A stretch of DNA of 58,308 nt, from the NCBI GenBank assembly GCA_902812505.1, contig CADDZQ010000002.1:1-58308 (forward strand), in the 5' to 3' direction. Shown here piece after piece: positions 43,025 to 52,207 of the stretch. The DNA is from an archaeon (GTDB taxonomy: Archaea; Thermoproteota; Thermoprotei_A; Marsarchaeales; Marsarchaeaceae). Below the pieces are notes generated by a model, which saw only the letters and a list, made by a program, of their open reading frames with translations, searched no databases and was not told the origin of the DNA. Both the position numbers and the translations under genes were made by a program. How positions within the stretch are numbered: the first letter of the stretch is position 1; every line of letters starts with the position of its first letter.

Positions 43025-43642
43025 CTATGCATTATCAGGTGTGAAAAGTTTAACGATCTTTGAAGCCGCTTGCGTAGCATCGCCCTCGACATTTCTGACT
43101 ATGAGGACACTTGCACCAACAAAGACTGCTGACGAGATAGCCGCACTTCTATTTAATTCCAGAAAGAGTTTTATTTCTTCTACAGTTGACTGATCATCCC
43201 GTACCCTCATAGTGTCGTTTAGTCTGCGTTTAAGTATTTCCTCAGGCAAAGCTTCAACCAAAACAATGACGTCTGGTTGCAGGGTTTCTATAACCCACTT
43301 GGGGAGCCCTGGTAGAAAACCGTTCTTAGTAGTTATCAGGGCATGTGTGTCAACAACCACATTCCCATGTCGCGCTTGGTCAAATAACTTTTCAGCCGCC
43401 TCCTCTTGCAAAAGAAGTTGCCTACTAAGGGGCAATTTTCTTAAATCATCACGGCCTCCTACCCACCCATTCCTTTTGGCAATGTCAAGCATAACATCGC
43501 CGTAATTAAATACGTTAACTTTCAAATCTTGTGGTAATAGTTTGAGCATCGTGTTAAGAACGGTTGTTTTGCCGACGCCGTTTATCCCTGCGACTATCAC
43601 CAGCTTACCACTTCTAACTAGACGTGTATTGTCAGTATGCAT
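43025..43642 (-). CDS. adkA: Adenylate kinase (archaeal AdkA type)
   Basis: 205 aa; AGINGVGKTT at 18-27, FNYGDVMLDIAKRNG, DDLRKLPLSRQ, VVVDTHALITTKNGFLPGLP and ILKRRLNDTMRVRD are archaeal adenylate kinase motifs. Six bp after secY. Confidence 0.94.
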   Translation of the reverse strand: MHTDNTRLVRSGKLVIVAGINGVGKTTVLNTMLKLLPQDLKVNVFNYGDVMLDIAKRNGWVGGRDDLRKLPLSRQLLLQEEAAEKLFDQARHGNVVVDTHALITTKNGFLPGLPKWVIETLQPDVIVLVEALPEEILKRRLNDTMRVRDDQSTVEEIKLFLELNRSAAISSAVFVGASVLIVRNVEGDATQAASKIVKLFTPDNA

Positions 43643-43648
43643 TTACCC

Positions 43649-45091
43649 TCACTCTAGCAGACGAGCTATGCCCGGATATAGTTCTTCTATTTGTTCCTGA
43701 ACCAATATCTGGTATATCTGATATGTTATAGATACGGCAAGAAGTAAACCAATACCTGTACCATATGCACCCAAGAGATCTGCCAGTCCAGCTATTAAAC
43801 CAGCAGCAAGTGCACTTAGAAACGTTAACGCGTAAATCGGTTTACGTAAAACCGCCTCAATTATACCAACGGAGCTACGGAAGCCCGCTATTTGAAGACC
43901 ACTAGCCGATAATTGCTCTGCTTGATCGCGTGGACCTAGACCTGCTATCTCAACCCACATATAGGAAAACACAACCGAAAGAACGACAAGTAACGCTACA
44001 AACACCAAACTTCTAATAGGTTGTTCAATTGTTGCCCCGAGTCCACCAGGATTCTGCAAGTACCAAGCTATACCACCAGCTGGTTGGATGCCACTCGCGG
44101 TTCGTGTGTAGGTGCCTAAGAAATTAAGGTACCAAACATTATTATTCGGGTCAAATCTTGACCATATAATTTGCGTGAAGAAAATATAATCCGAAAACAG
44201 TATCCCCGCCAACAGAACAGGGACGTTTGAAACATACAGAAATTGAAGTGGGATTTTGCTTTTGTAGCCCTGCGCTTTCTGATAAACCACAGGTATTTCA
44301 ACCTTCATCCCCTGCATGTACGCTAAGATCAATACGAAAACAATAGTTGCAACCAATCCAACGAGATCAGGGGGAGGAATAGACCCGGCTACTGCGGGGT
44401 AACGAATAACACTAGATAGAAAATGTCCATTTAGTGCAGCTTGTATAGCTGCGACGATAGCACCATAGGCGTAAACTGGTTTTACACCCGTAGGGTTATA
44501 CGGTTGGAACGAAAAAGCTGAATTCACAACTTGGAAGGCGACGCCAGCTAGTATAAAAAGACTTATACCGCTCCCTATACCCCACCCCTTCTGTAGCATC
44601 TCATCTAGAAGTATAACGAGAAGGGTAGCGAAAACCAGTTGTAAGAAGACCAGTACTTCTTGCGATAGAGTTAGGCTTCCAAATATTCCCGCCCCCACAT
44701 AGGCGGCTGCCTCTATAAACGTAAATATGACAGCAAAACTCTTCTGAGCCTCAGTGAAATCTATTCTACCCTGAGTGTCTGAAAGGTCAACATCAAGAAT
44801 TTTTGAGCCAACCAATATCTGCATAATCATACCGGCTGTGACTATAGGACCTATACCCAGCTGCATAAGTGTTCCCTGTCTTGATGCAAATATCAGGTTT
44901 TGAATGTCGAACTGATTGCTTAATTGTGAAGGTATTCCATAGAGTGGTGTGCTTGCCATAACCAGAAAAGCCAGTAGCGCCAAGCCAGTCCACGCAAACT
45001 TCTCCCTTAATGAAGGTTTTTGTGAAGGCTTAGAGGCTGCAGGGAGAAATTTGGCAACCCCAGCTAGAGCAGATATAAATCTACTGGCCAT
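43649..45091 (-). CDS. secY: Preprotein translocase subunit SecY
   Basis: 480-aa, about ten membrane helices forming the protein-conducting channel. The plug region (TPLYGIPSQ), helix 2 with GIGPIVTAGMIMQILVGSKI, and the cytoplasmic loop GPRDQAEQL are visible. It lies downstream of L15 as in nearly all archaea. Confidence 0.96.
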   Translation of the reverse strand: MASRFISALAGVAKFLPAASKPSQKPSLREKFAWTGLALLAFLVMASTPLYGIPSQLSNQFDIQNLIFASRQGTLMQLGIGPIVTAGMIMQILVGSKILDVDLSDTQGRIDFTEAQKSFAVIFTFIEAAAYVGAGIFGSLTLSQEVLVFLQLVFATLLVILLDEMLQKGWGIGSGISLFILAGVAFQVVNSAFSFQPYNPTGVKPVYAYGAIVAAIQAALNGHFLSSVIRYPAVAGSIPPPDLVGLVATIVFVLILAYMQGMKVEIPVVYQKAQGYKSKIPLQFLYVSNVPVLLAGILFSDYIFFTQIIWSRFDPNNNVWYLNFLGTYTRTASGIQPAGGIAWYLQNPGGLGATIEQPIRSLVFVALLVVLSVVFSYMWVEIAGLGPRDQAEQLSASGLQIAGFRSSVGIIEAVLRKPIYALTFLSALAAGLIAGLADLLGAYGTGIGLLLAVSITYQIYQILVQEQIEELYPGIARLLE

Positions 45092-45096
45092 GACGT

Positions 45097-45513
45097 TTAA
45101 CCCATATCTGAGATTATCACTTCGCCACCGGCATTCTTAATCTTTTCTATTGCGGACTTAGAGGCTGCTGGCACACTCACCTTTATTTCTGTATTGATAA
45201 CACCCTTCCCAAGTAGTTTTGTGTAACCCAACTCTGCTAGGTCTATTTCAGTCCTGTTCAGTTTGGCAATCAACTCAACTAGACGCTCAATATTAATCTC
45301 TCTTTCTTTGCGTTTGATCCACGCACGCTTGAATCCGTGTTTCCCGAATGCATCCTTCCCATATTTAACGGTCCAACTCCATTTATGTTTATGTAAGCCA
45401 GCCTTGCCGACGCCACCCTTCGATCCAGCTTTTCTATGCTGACCGATTCTTCCCCAACCCACAGACCTAGTGCCTCTGTACTTTCTTGACCTTTTCTCTC
45501 TACGTACTGACAA
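45097..45513 (-). CDS. rpl15: 50S ribosomal protein L15
   Basis: 138 aa; SRKYRGTRSVGWGRIGQHRK, GSKGGVGKAGLHKHKW and a C-terminal KVSVPAASKSAIEKIKNAGG are typical of archaeal L15 (L27a type). Between L30 and SecY. Confidence 0.95.
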   Translation of the reverse strand: MSVRREKRSRKYRGTRSVGWGRIGQHRKAGSKGGVGKAGLHKHKWSWTVKYGKDAFGKHGFKRAWIKRKEREINIERLVELIAKLNRTEIDLAELGYTKLLGKGVINTEIKVSVPAASKSAIEKIKNAGGEVIISDMG

Positions 45514-45516
45514 TTC

Positions 45517-45996
45517 CTACACCATCCTTGTTATTAACTTTGAAATACTCTTCCCATGATACCCAAACACCCCGCCGCCTGAAAAAGGCTTGTTGAGTTC
45601 CCCTTCAAAGCCTTTGCTTGGAGGGGTCATGTTAAAGCTTCGTACTAACCCCCTTCTTATATATTCATTCAACCTACCCTGCATTATTGCTTCAGCCAAT
45701 TCGATATGCGACTGACAATCAAGTTTTCGTAGCGATTCAACGTTTAACTTTACTCCACCCCTCATCTTCCCCCTTTTTTCAAGTAACATGGCGAGAGTAG
45801 CACTATCAACCTCCCCCCAAGCTATGTATTTCTCCACTTTCTTCAACATTCCCCGAATGGCGGGCGAATCATAGAATAAGGATAGGCTATTTCTTTTATT
45901 TAGGCAAAGCCGTGAGAGGGTCTCCTCGTCCTCTTTTGAAACATTCACCTTCCCTCTGATCCTGATTATTCCTAGAAGCGTAGCCATAAGTCCCAC
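45517..45996 (-). CDS. rpl30: 50S ribosomal protein L30
   Basis: 159 aa of archaeal (L7e-like) length; LLGIIRIRGKVNVSKEDEET and RRGLVRSFNMTPPSKGFEG are conserved. Adjacent to S5 without spacing; an internal Met at codon 4 could be the start. Confidence 0.94.
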   Translation of the reverse strand: MGLMATLLGIIRIRGKVNVSKEDEETLSRLCLNKRNSLSLFYDSPAIRGMLKKVEKYIAWGEVDSATLAMLLEKRGKMRGGVKLNVESLRKLDCQSHIELAEAIMQGRLNEYIRRGLVRSFNMTPPSKGFEGELNKPFSGGGVFGYHGKSISKLITRMV

Positions 45997-46617
45997 TTAT
46001 CGTGACCAATCCACTGGTTTTTTAAATCTAAGGCCGCGTCTGAGCGCATTAAGCGTAGCGTAAGCTGTATTAACATGATTGCGAGTTTCCCCAAAACTCT
46101 GAACCCATACGTCAAGAACACCCGCCAAGGCCAAGACTTGCTGAGCGATTTCTGAGGCCACTATACCTGTACCCTTTGGAGCCGGCATAAGAAGAACGCC
46201 TACGCTACCCGCCTTCCCATATACTTTATAGGGTACACTGTGTTGTGTACCACATCTACACTCCCATGCGCCACAGCCACGCTCAACATACGTTATATTA
46301 AGTTTGGCATCAATCAAAGCTTTTTCCTGCGCCTCATTCAACTGTCGAGACTTACCTGACCCAATACCTACAAACCCATCCTTGTTTCCAATAACAGTTA
46401 CAATCTTAAAACTATTCACCTCACCTGCGTCAGTTTGCCTTTGAACAACCCCACTATAGATGATTTTCGATTCTAAATTAGGTAATAATAGATCAACTAT
46501 TTGATGCTCCCTAATCGGCATATTGTATTCTATCACATCCTTTATAGAGCTCACTTTACCCTCTTTGACCAACTTACCCAACTTTGTTTTTGGGACCCAT
46601 TCATTTTGGACGGACAT
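45997..46617 (-). CDS. rps5: 30S ribosomal protein S5
   Basis: 206 aa; WVPKTKLGKLVKEGKVSS, KIVTVIGNKDGFVGIGSGK, RGCGAWECRCGTQHSVPYKV and LRRGLRFKKPVDWS. Cys residues in the CGAWECRCG stretch are typical of archaeal S5. Confidence 0.96.
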   Translation of the reverse strand: MSVQNEWVPKTKLGKLVKEGKVSSIKDVIEYNMPIREHQIVDLLLPNLESKIIYSGVVQRQTDAGEVNSFKIVTVIGNKDGFVGIGSGKSRQLNEAQEKALIDAKLNITYVERGCGAWECRCGTQHSVPYKVYGKAGSVGVLLMPAPKGTGIVASEIAQQVLALAGVLDVWVQSFGETRNHVNTAYATLNALRRGLRFKKPVDWSR

Positions 46618-47208
46618 CTATTTCTCACCCTCGCTCATTATTTTTCGCTTGACTTCGTTAAAAACATCTACGAGATTCTCTGGCTGAACGTTTGCGGATA
46701 TAAACTGAGAGAATTGCTTAGCGTATTTTTCCTGATTATTGGCCTTAAGGAGCTTTGCATATTCAGCTATATGCCCACCGCTAATCCTAAACTCTTCAGG
46801 TAAAACCTCCTCCGAACATGGTATTTCCAAACCTCCATCCCTACATCCCTTAACGAAGGCATAGAGATTGCTTTTGGCAACATGGTGAATCAACCCCATA
46901 TCAAGTATCGCTTCTTTGAAGCCTAATTTTAAGACCCGCTTAGCCATAAGCAAACCGGTTAAATAACACGCGGGTGCAGATGTCAAACCCGCTGGATAGC
47001 CAAATCTGGTAAGCTCTTTACTCGACACCGATGTAAACGTCTTATCACTCCTTTGCGAGAAAACCAGCTGTGCGTAAATATAGCGATTAGACCTCCGTAG
47101 CACTAAGCGCGGCTTACCTGAAAGTAGCAATTTCAGCCTTAATCTGTAATCTGTGAGCCCTAATCTTCTCCTCTTAAAGTTTAACCTGTACCTTGGACCA
47201 TACGACAT
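46618..47208 (-). CDS. rpl18: 50S ribosomal protein L18
   Basis: 196 aa; YRLNFKRRRLGLTDYRLRL, LVLRRSNRYIYAQLV, AILDMGLIHHVAKSN. Archaeal L5e-type length. Abuts S5. Confidence 0.95.
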   Translation of the reverse strand: MSYGPRYRLNFKRRRLGLTDYRLRLKLLLSGKPRLVLRRSNRYIYAQLVFSQRSDKTFTSVSSKELTRFGYPAGLTSAPACYLTGLLMAKRVLKLGFKEAILDMGLIHHVAKSNLYAFVKGCRDGGLEIPCSEEVLPEEFRISGGHIAEYAKLLKANNQEKYAKQFSQFISANVQPENLVDVFNEVKRKIMSEGEK

Positions 47209-47222
47209 TTACCATACTCACC

Positions 47223-47657
47223 CTACTTCCCAACATAGTTCTTCAAGGAGGCCAGAGAAGTAAAAACTCCTCCCTTTATTTTAAGGTAGAGAGCCCTGTA
47301 GGTCTTAGCATCGATCACACCGTCCGCGCGGAGTTTCCTTAAATATTGCCTTTGTTTTCTAACGCGGAGTACCCACTCCCTCTCTGGCTGCCTTCTAACA
47401 CCCATTCCTCCCTTCCTAGATCCAGCAGCCTTCCTTTTACCCTTCGCCTTCTTTATCCTAACAAGTCTTTTCCTCCCCCTCGTTGGAGTTGATGGAGGAC
47501 GAATATCGATTAAACCTGTTTTTATGAGGGAGCGTACATCATCCCTAGTTATAGCTTGCGAAACGTCTTCCAAGTGCTCTGGCGCCACGTAGATTCTTGA
47601 TGCACCAACTCCAAGTATTTTAGCAGCCAACTTTTTCTGGATACGCACATTGGACAT
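47223..47657 (-). CDS. rpl19e: 50S ribosomal protein L19e
   Basis: 144 aa; KLAAKILGVGASRIYVAPE, STPTRGRKRLVRIKKAKGKR, WVLRVRKQRQYLRKLRADG. Typical archaeal length. Confidence 0.96.
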   Translation of the reverse strand: MSNVRIQKKLAAKILGVGASRIYVAPEHLEDVSQAITRDDVRSLIKTGLIDIRPPSTPTRGRKRLVRIKKAKGKRKAAGSRKGGMGVRRQPEREWVLRVRKQRQYLRKLRADGVIDAKTYRALYLKIKGGVFTSLASLKNYVGK

Positions 47658-48062
47658 TTATTCCCCCTCCTTATTCACGTTATCTTGGTCTTGCTTTTTC
47701 TGTTTTCCGTTGACAACGTAGACCCCCCTTTGACTTGCGGCTGCTTCTATTCGGGCGAATTTCTGCGCACCTACATTTGAAGCTATAATAACACACTGCT
47801 TTGAGGGGTCCACTAGTTCAAGTTCCGCCATACTAGAAACGCGTGTGGGTATCAGCCCACGCGGATGCAAACCACGCATTTGTCGAGGTGTCCTATACCC
47901 TATGTTAACGGTGGGAGGGTATCCTTTAAATGCATGTCTAAGTTTATTGTCTATGCCTCGCGGTTTTCGCCAAGAGTCACCAAGTCTCACCCTAACCCAA
48001 TGGTAAGGTCTAGGAAACCTGGGTATATCTGTTTTAAGTTTTCTAACTTTATTAGCTGCCAC
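47658..48062 (-). CDS. rpl32e: 50S ribosomal protein L32e
   Basis: 134 aa; FPRPYHWVRVRLGDSWRKPR, NIGYRTPRQMRGLHPRGL and CVIIASNVGAQKFARIEAA are the L32e core. A short Lys/Gln/Asp tail follows. Confidence 0.95.
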   Translation of the reverse strand: MAANKVRKLKTDIPRFPRPYHWVRVRLGDSWRKPRGIDNKLRHAFKGYPPTVNIGYRTPRQMRGLHPRGLIPTRVSSMAELELVDPSKQCVIIASNVGAQKFARIEAAASQRGVYVVNGKQKKQDQDNVNKEGE

Positions 48063-48068
48063 TCCTAA

Positions 48069-48602
48069 TCACTCCCTCGCATACACATAAATACCATCAG
48101 AGAAAACACGAGGATCATAGTCTCTGATCTTAGTAGCCCTTTGAATATTAGCAGCACTTTGAGAAACCTTTTCCTTATCAAGCCCGGAAACGACTATATC
48201 TTTATCTTCAACGCTTATGCTCACCCCATCAAATATTTTAGCAACTCTTGGCGCCCTCTCACCAATGAAGTTTTCAATTCTCACAATATTGCCTTCCACC
48301 TTTATATTAACCGGGAAGTGAGCATAAATCATCTTTAATCTATACTTATAACCCTTCGTAACACCCACTATCATGTTTCTCACATGGGCCTCGGCGGTGC
48401 CAAGAAGGCTGACTTCCTTCTTCTTTATGTTGCTTAATGCGATCACCAATTTTTTACCTTCTAGTGAAAAGCTAAGAGGAGTGGTCTCGAAACTGTGTGA
48501 AACCTGACCTAACGGGCCTTTTACAATAAGTGTTTGACCTTTAATTTCAATCTGAACGTTGTCGGGTATCTCTAAACTCCTAGAAATATATGGTATATTC
48601 AT
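48069..48602 (-). CDS. rpl6: 50S ribosomal protein L6
   Basis: 177 aa, two L6 domains: IKGQTLIVKGPLGQVSHSFE, and VRNMIVGVTKGYKYRLKMIY followed by AHFPVNI; ends QSAANIQRATKIRDYDPRVF. Confidence 0.96.
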   Translation of the reverse strand: MNIPYISRSLEIPDNVQIEIKGQTLIVKGPLGQVSHSFETTPLSFSLEGKKLVIALSNIKKKEVSLLGTAEAHVRNMIVGVTKGYKYRLKMIYAHFPVNIKVEGNIVRIENFIGERAPRVAKIFDGVSISVEDKDIVVSGLDKEKVSQSAANIQRATKIRDYDPRVFSDGIYVYARE

Positions 48603-48614
48603 GCCCTTTCACCC

Positions 48615-49007
48615 TTAATAAACATAAGCGACAGCCACGCCTCCTGCTTTCTTTTCTCTTGCTTCAAGATGGGACATAACACCTTTAGACGAGGAAATTA
48701 CCAGTACGCCTATATCTTTCGATGGCAGATAACGAGTTGCCAGTTGGTCTATTTGGGCTGAACCAACACTAACACGGGGTACAATTACACCACAATCATT
48801 AACCCTACCCAATAATTGAATCTTTAGCTTTCCACCACGCCCATCATCTATAAACTCGAACTCACCTATGTATCCAGACTTCTGGATTACGGCAAGAACT
48901 CTACCAATAAACTTAGAGGTACCTTCAACTACACAGCTCTTTTTCCCGCGTTGCTCGGAGAGTTTGATGGCGTTCATCAGGTTGGACAGCAAATTTTTAG
49001 AAGGCAT
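48615..49007 (-). CDS. rps8: 30S ribosomal protein S8
   Basis: 130 aa; NLLSNLMNAIKLSEQRGKKS, FEFIDDGRGGKLKIQLLGR and the C-terminal VLVISSSKGVMSHLEAREK with GGVAVAYVY. Between S14 and L6. Confidence 0.96.
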   Translation of the reverse strand: MPSKNLLSNLMNAIKLSEQRGKKSCVVEGTSKFIGRVLAVIQKSGYIGEFEFIDDGRGGKLKIQLLGRVNDCGVIVPRVSVGSAQIDQLATRYLPSKDIGVLVISSSKGVMSHLEAREKKAGGVAVAYVY

Positions 49008-49018
49008 TGTACAATCAC

Positions 49019-49183
49019 CTAGTCATATTTTTTAAACCCAATTTTAACCGCTACTTCTCTAAAACACTGCCGACATAAATTTAAGCCATATCTTCGTATT
49101 AGGTTTCCTTGCGACCCACACCTTACACAGCTACGTGAACCTCGACCAAATCTTCTTTGCTTCGGAACAGATTGTTTACCCAT
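49019..49183 (-). CDS. rps14: 30S ribosomal protein S14 (zinc type)
   Basis: 54 aa starting [15 protein letters not shown]; the zinc site is Cys19, Cys22, Cys37 and Cys40 (SCVRCG ... LCRQCF) and the protein ends [11 protein letters not shown]. The ATG follows directly on the L5 stop and the gene is followed by S8 after an 11-bp gap, the universal spc order. Confidence 0.94.
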   Translation of the reverse strand: MGKQSVPKQRRFGRGSRSCVRCGSQGNLIRRYGLNLCRQCFREVAVKIGFKKYD

Positions 49184-49723
49184 CTATATCACCCTGACAC
49201 CGAATTTCTCCGTAACATAGCGCACCGCTTCTTCAGGGCTCACAATATGGTTTTTACCTACCCTATGTGGCCTTAACTTTCTTAGAGAAACGCGAGCGCC
49301 TCTCCTAACCAATCTTACGCACACATCAAGGCCAAAGATACCTAATTCTGGATCATATTTTATACCTGGAATAAATATGTGTTCTGTTACTCCAAAGCTG
49401 AAATTACCCATACTATCTATTGAACTGCGCTTTAATGTATTACCGACAGCTTCAAAAGCCTTTCTTAAAAAGGCTTCCGCTTTAGGGCCTCGTAAAGTCA
49501 CCTTACAACCTATTTCTTCACCTTTTCTGACAGAGAATTCACGAATAGACTTGTGCGCCGTAGTATAGACAGGTTTGACTCCTGTTATGCGCTCCAGAAC
49601 GGTTGCGGCTTTCTTTACCCTCTCACCCGCTTCGCCGACACCTATGTTAACAACAACTTTCTCGACGAGTATTTCACGCATAGGGTTCTGCTCCACAGGG
49701 GACTTTGCTACTTCTTGCGCCAA
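49184..49723 (-). CDS. rpl5: 50S ribosomal protein L5
   Basis: 179 aa; NPMREILVEKVVVNIGVGEA, TAHKSIREFSVRKGEEIGCK, GNFSFGVTEHIFIPGIKYDP. Abuts S14 downstream, one bp after S4e. Confidence 0.96.
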   Translation of the reverse strand: MAQEVAKSPVEQNPMREILVEKVVVNIGVGEAGERVKKAATVLERITGVKPVYTTAHKSIREFSVRKGEEIGCKVTLRGPKAEAFLRKAFEAVGNTLKRSSIDSMGNFSFGVTEHIFIPGIKYDPELGIFGLDVCVRLVRRGARVSLRKLRPHRVGKNHIVSPEEAVRYVTEKFGVRVI

Positions 49724-49724
49724 A

Positions 49725-50474
49725 TCACTCCACTCCTTGGAATGTTATAATAGGCTCCTCCCTTCCCACCACATATACATAATCCAATATTGTCTCTATT
49801 ATGCCCCCATCAGAAGCTTTAATCCTAACAAGCGACCTTCGCCGTTTGAAGGCTGGCACGATCTCTTGAAGTACGCCGTGACTCCCACTGTTTTTACCAC
49901 TTATAACTAAAACATATGAGCCAAGATCGAGCTTCAAATGGTCTAATATCTGTTTGCCCCTAAGGTCAGTTTTCAGCGAATCAAGCGTACTGTAAACATT
50001 ATTTTTAGCATCCTGCGGGTCTTTAAGGTCTAAAAGAATATTTACCCCCCCACTTAGATTTAGCTGTAACTTAAGCCCTTTAACTATAGTTTTATTCTCG
50101 ACCCTTAGTAGGCGGAATAGCTCTGAATCTTGAATGCGGTGTGCCGCAAACGAGCCATTATAAGGCAACACCCTATAGTGAGCCCCCATATCTGGTATGC
50201 TCAGTATATCCATTACACCAATCGGAAAATCGGGTCTTCTAACAACTTTCCCATTTACCATAATCTTTGACTCATTCAGTATTGTTCTCGTCTCATGAAG
50301 GTTTCGGGTAATCCCCATCAAATCTCGTAACACTAGCAGCAAAGGTAGACTAGTCGAAGAAGAATGAGGCCCAGGTGAGGGCTTAACAACCCACGCACGT
50401 TCTTTCCTAAGCACAGGCCACCAAGACGGCGCCGAATATCTCTTAAGAGTCCTGTTTCCACCCATCTTAGCCAT
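49725..50474 (-). CDS. rps4e: 30S ribosomal protein S4e
   Basis: 249 aa; LKRYSAPSWWPVLRKERAWV, PGPHSSSTSLPLLLVLRDLM, an S4 domain with MVNGKVVRRPDFPIGVMDIL and a KOW motif (LVISGKNSGSHGVLQEI). Confidence 0.96.
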   Translation of the reverse strand: MAKMGGNRTLKRYSAPSWWPVLRKERAWVVKPSPGPHSSSTSLPLLLVLRDLMGITRNLHETRTILNESKIMVNGKVVRRPDFPIGVMDILSIPDMGAHYRVLPYNGSFAAHRIQDSELFRLLRVENKTIVKGLKLQLNLSGGVNILLDLKDPQDAKNNVYSTLDSLKTDLRGKQILDHLKLDLGSYVLVISGKNSGSHGVLQEIVPAFKRRRSLVRIKASDGGIIETILDYVYVVGREEPIITFQGVE

Positions 50475-50477
50475 ATC

Positions 50478-51017
50478 TCAACTACCTCCCTCAGGCTCTT
50501 TCTTTTCTTCCGTAGGTTTCCCCCCAACCGCTTCAGTTTTCGCTACTGTTTCGCCAGAGCTAGTAGCCTCTGATTTTACGCTTTCAGTGTCTGGTTCACC
50601 AGCCCCCGGCGCTTCAACTACACCAAACTCTGGCTCCTTCTCTAACAACTCGGGTGATACCCCTTTACGTTGTAAAATAAGCTTTCTATATTTATCAGAT
50701 AGGTCAAGCCTCGTTAGCAACAAATTTGATACATGAATACCAACAAGCTTGGTTTTACCTTTTTGAGCCTTACCGGTGATGCCCTCCACATAGACCAGTC
50801 TCCTCTTAACATCTGTGCGGGCCACTTTTCCTGAGCGCCCTTTGAACCCCCCTGAAACAATCTTTACAGTATCATTTGCGCGAACCGGTATAGACTTTAT
50901 TTTTAAGCGCGCTTTCAGATCCTTGCTCAGAGGAACGCTCATAAGTTTTATCGCAGAACTCCAACTAGCGTTATACAGCCTTTTTCTTTGTTTATACCTA
51001 TTGGAACTAAAACTCAT
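50478..51017 (-). CDS. rpl24: 50S ribosomal protein L24 with acidic tail
   Basis: 179 aa; MSVPLSKDLKARLKIKSIPV and a KOW motif with DTVKIVSGGFKGRSGKV. After about residue 135 an extra Glu/Thr/Ser/Gly-rich tail of about 45 residues (from APGAGEPDTES) is present, longer than usual. Similar low-complexity tails occur on S3 and S24e here. Confidence 0.95.
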   Translation of the reverse strand: MSFSSNRYKQRKRLYNASWSSAIKLMSVPLSKDLKARLKIKSIPVRANDTVKIVSGGFKGRSGKVARTDVKRRLVYVEGITGKAQKGKTKLVGIHVSNLLLTRLDLSDKYRKLILQRKGVSPELLEKEPEFGVVEAPGAGEPDTESVKSEATSSGETVAKTEAVGGKPTEEKKEPEGGS

Positions 51018-51035
51018 GCCATAAACCTCCTTTTT

Positions 51036-51461
51036 TCAGACCACGATACTCGCTAAGCTTCCAAGCTTAGGAAAACGTTCTACCGCTTCTCTAGCAACTG
51101 GGCCACGGACTTCAGTCCCCTTTAACTCGCCTTCTGGCGTGACTATAACGGCCGCGTTATCTTCGAACTGGATTCGCACCCCATCTGGTCTTCTAAACGG
51201 CATGCGCTGCCTTATGATAACGGCTCGCACTATCTGTTTACGCATCTGAGGGTTGCCACGTTTTACCGAGGCAACAATTATGTCGCCCACAGCAGCTGCA
51301 GGTATTCGTCTAGCTCTACCCTTAAAACCTAAAAGCATTACCATTTGAAGCGTTTTAGCACCAGTGTTATCCGCGCAAACCATTTCAGCTTCATTCGGCA
51401 AGCCAGCGCTTATATTAGGTCTAAACGTAGCGCCACTCTTTCTTCCACCACGCTTTACCAT
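51036..51461 (-). CDS. rpl14: 50S ribosomal protein L14
   Basis: 141 aa; ADNTGAKTLQMVMLLGFKGR, AAVGDIIVASVKRGNPQMRK and RGPVAREAVERFPKLGSLAS are canonical. Confidence 0.97.
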   Translation of the reverse strand: MVKRGGRKSGATFRPNISAGLPNEAEMVCADNTGAKTLQMVMLLGFKGRARRIPAAAVGDIIVASVKRGNPQMRKQIVRAVIIRQRMPFRRPDGVRIQFEDNAAVIVTPEGELKGTEVRGPVAREAVERFPKLGSLASIVV

Positions 51462-51462
51462 A

Positions 51463-51795
51463 CTAAAGTCTCCTCCCTAAAACTACAAATGAAACAGACT
51501 TCGCAATAGGTCTGCTTTCACCGATCAAAACAACATCACCTGTATTCACATCGACACATGGCGGCAAATGAGCGTGAATTCTGGATCTACGCCTCTCATA
51601 CCTTTGATATTTTTTATTATAGAATGTGTACTCACGCTCCACAACCACCATGTTCTTAGAACGCATCTGATAGACTTTAGATTCCAGAATTATTCCTCTC
51701 ACCTTTAAATGCCCATGATAGGGGCAATTAGCATCATTACACGACTTTACTGGCGCTAATACTCCAGTTATACCAATGTTTTTGGCCGCCACCAC
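51463..51795 (-). CDS. rps17: 30S ribosomal protein S17
   Basis: 110 aa; CNDANCPYHGHLKVRGIILE, KNMVVVEREYTFYNKKYQRY, RRSRIHAHLPPCVDVNTGD and VLIGESRPIAKSVSFVVL. Confidence 0.96.
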   Translation of the reverse strand: MVAAKNIGITGVLAPVKSCNDANCPYHGHLKVRGIILESKVYQMRSKNMVVVEREYTFYNKKYQRYERRRSRIHAHLPPCVDVNTGDVVLIGESRPIAKSVSFVVLGRRL

Positions 51796-51797
51796 GA

Positions 51798-52022
51798 TTA
51801 CCTCTTTAACCTATTCCACGCTAACCCTAGAAGGTGTAATCCTTTAACCTTAGATTCATTTAGGATTAACGTTGATTCCTTCTTAGGGAAGGAAACAGAC
51901 TTGTCGCCCACTTTAAGCTTGACCATATTACGTGTCTCCTGAAAAACTATACCTCTGATTAGCACCTGATTATAATGCACCACGACTTCTAACCCTATGA
52001 GGCTACCAATGGTTTTGCTCAT
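51798..52022 (-). CDS. rnp1: RNase P protein component 1 (Rpp29)
   Basis: 74 aa, short but complete Sm-like barrel of Rpp29: SLIGLEVVVHYNQVLIRGIV, VFQETRNMVKLKVGDKSVSF and FPKKESTLILNE. Encoded between L29 and S17 as in most archaea. With Pop5, Rpp30 and L7Ae, also in the window, it completes four RNase P proteins. Confidence 0.9.
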   Translation of the reverse strand: MSKTIGSLIGLEVVVHYNQVLIRGIVFQETRNMVKLKVGDKSVSFPKKESTLILNESKVKGLHLLGLAWNRLKR

Positions 52023-52207
52023 TAATCTCTACTTTCCAATAGGGTTATGACTTGTGCTATACTCTTTCTTATAGTGCGGATAGCCTTGGTATTCTTTGAA
52101 CCACCTTTGGTAACAACTGTGGCTCTTTCCTTGAACAACTCAGATTTAAACTCGTAGAGTTTCTTTAATAACTCCTCTTTGGATTCCTTAGCACGTGCTT
52201 GACTCAT
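52022..52207 (-). CDS. rpl29: 50S ribosomal protein L29
   Basis: 61 aa, helical hairpin: KESKEELLKKLYEFKSELFK and NTKAIRTIRKSIAQVITLL. Overlaps S3 by 4 nt and Rpp29 by 1 nt. Confidence 0.94.
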   Translation of the reverse strand: MSQARAKESKEELLKKLYEFKSELFKERATVVTKGGSKNTKAIRTIRKSIAQVITLLESRD

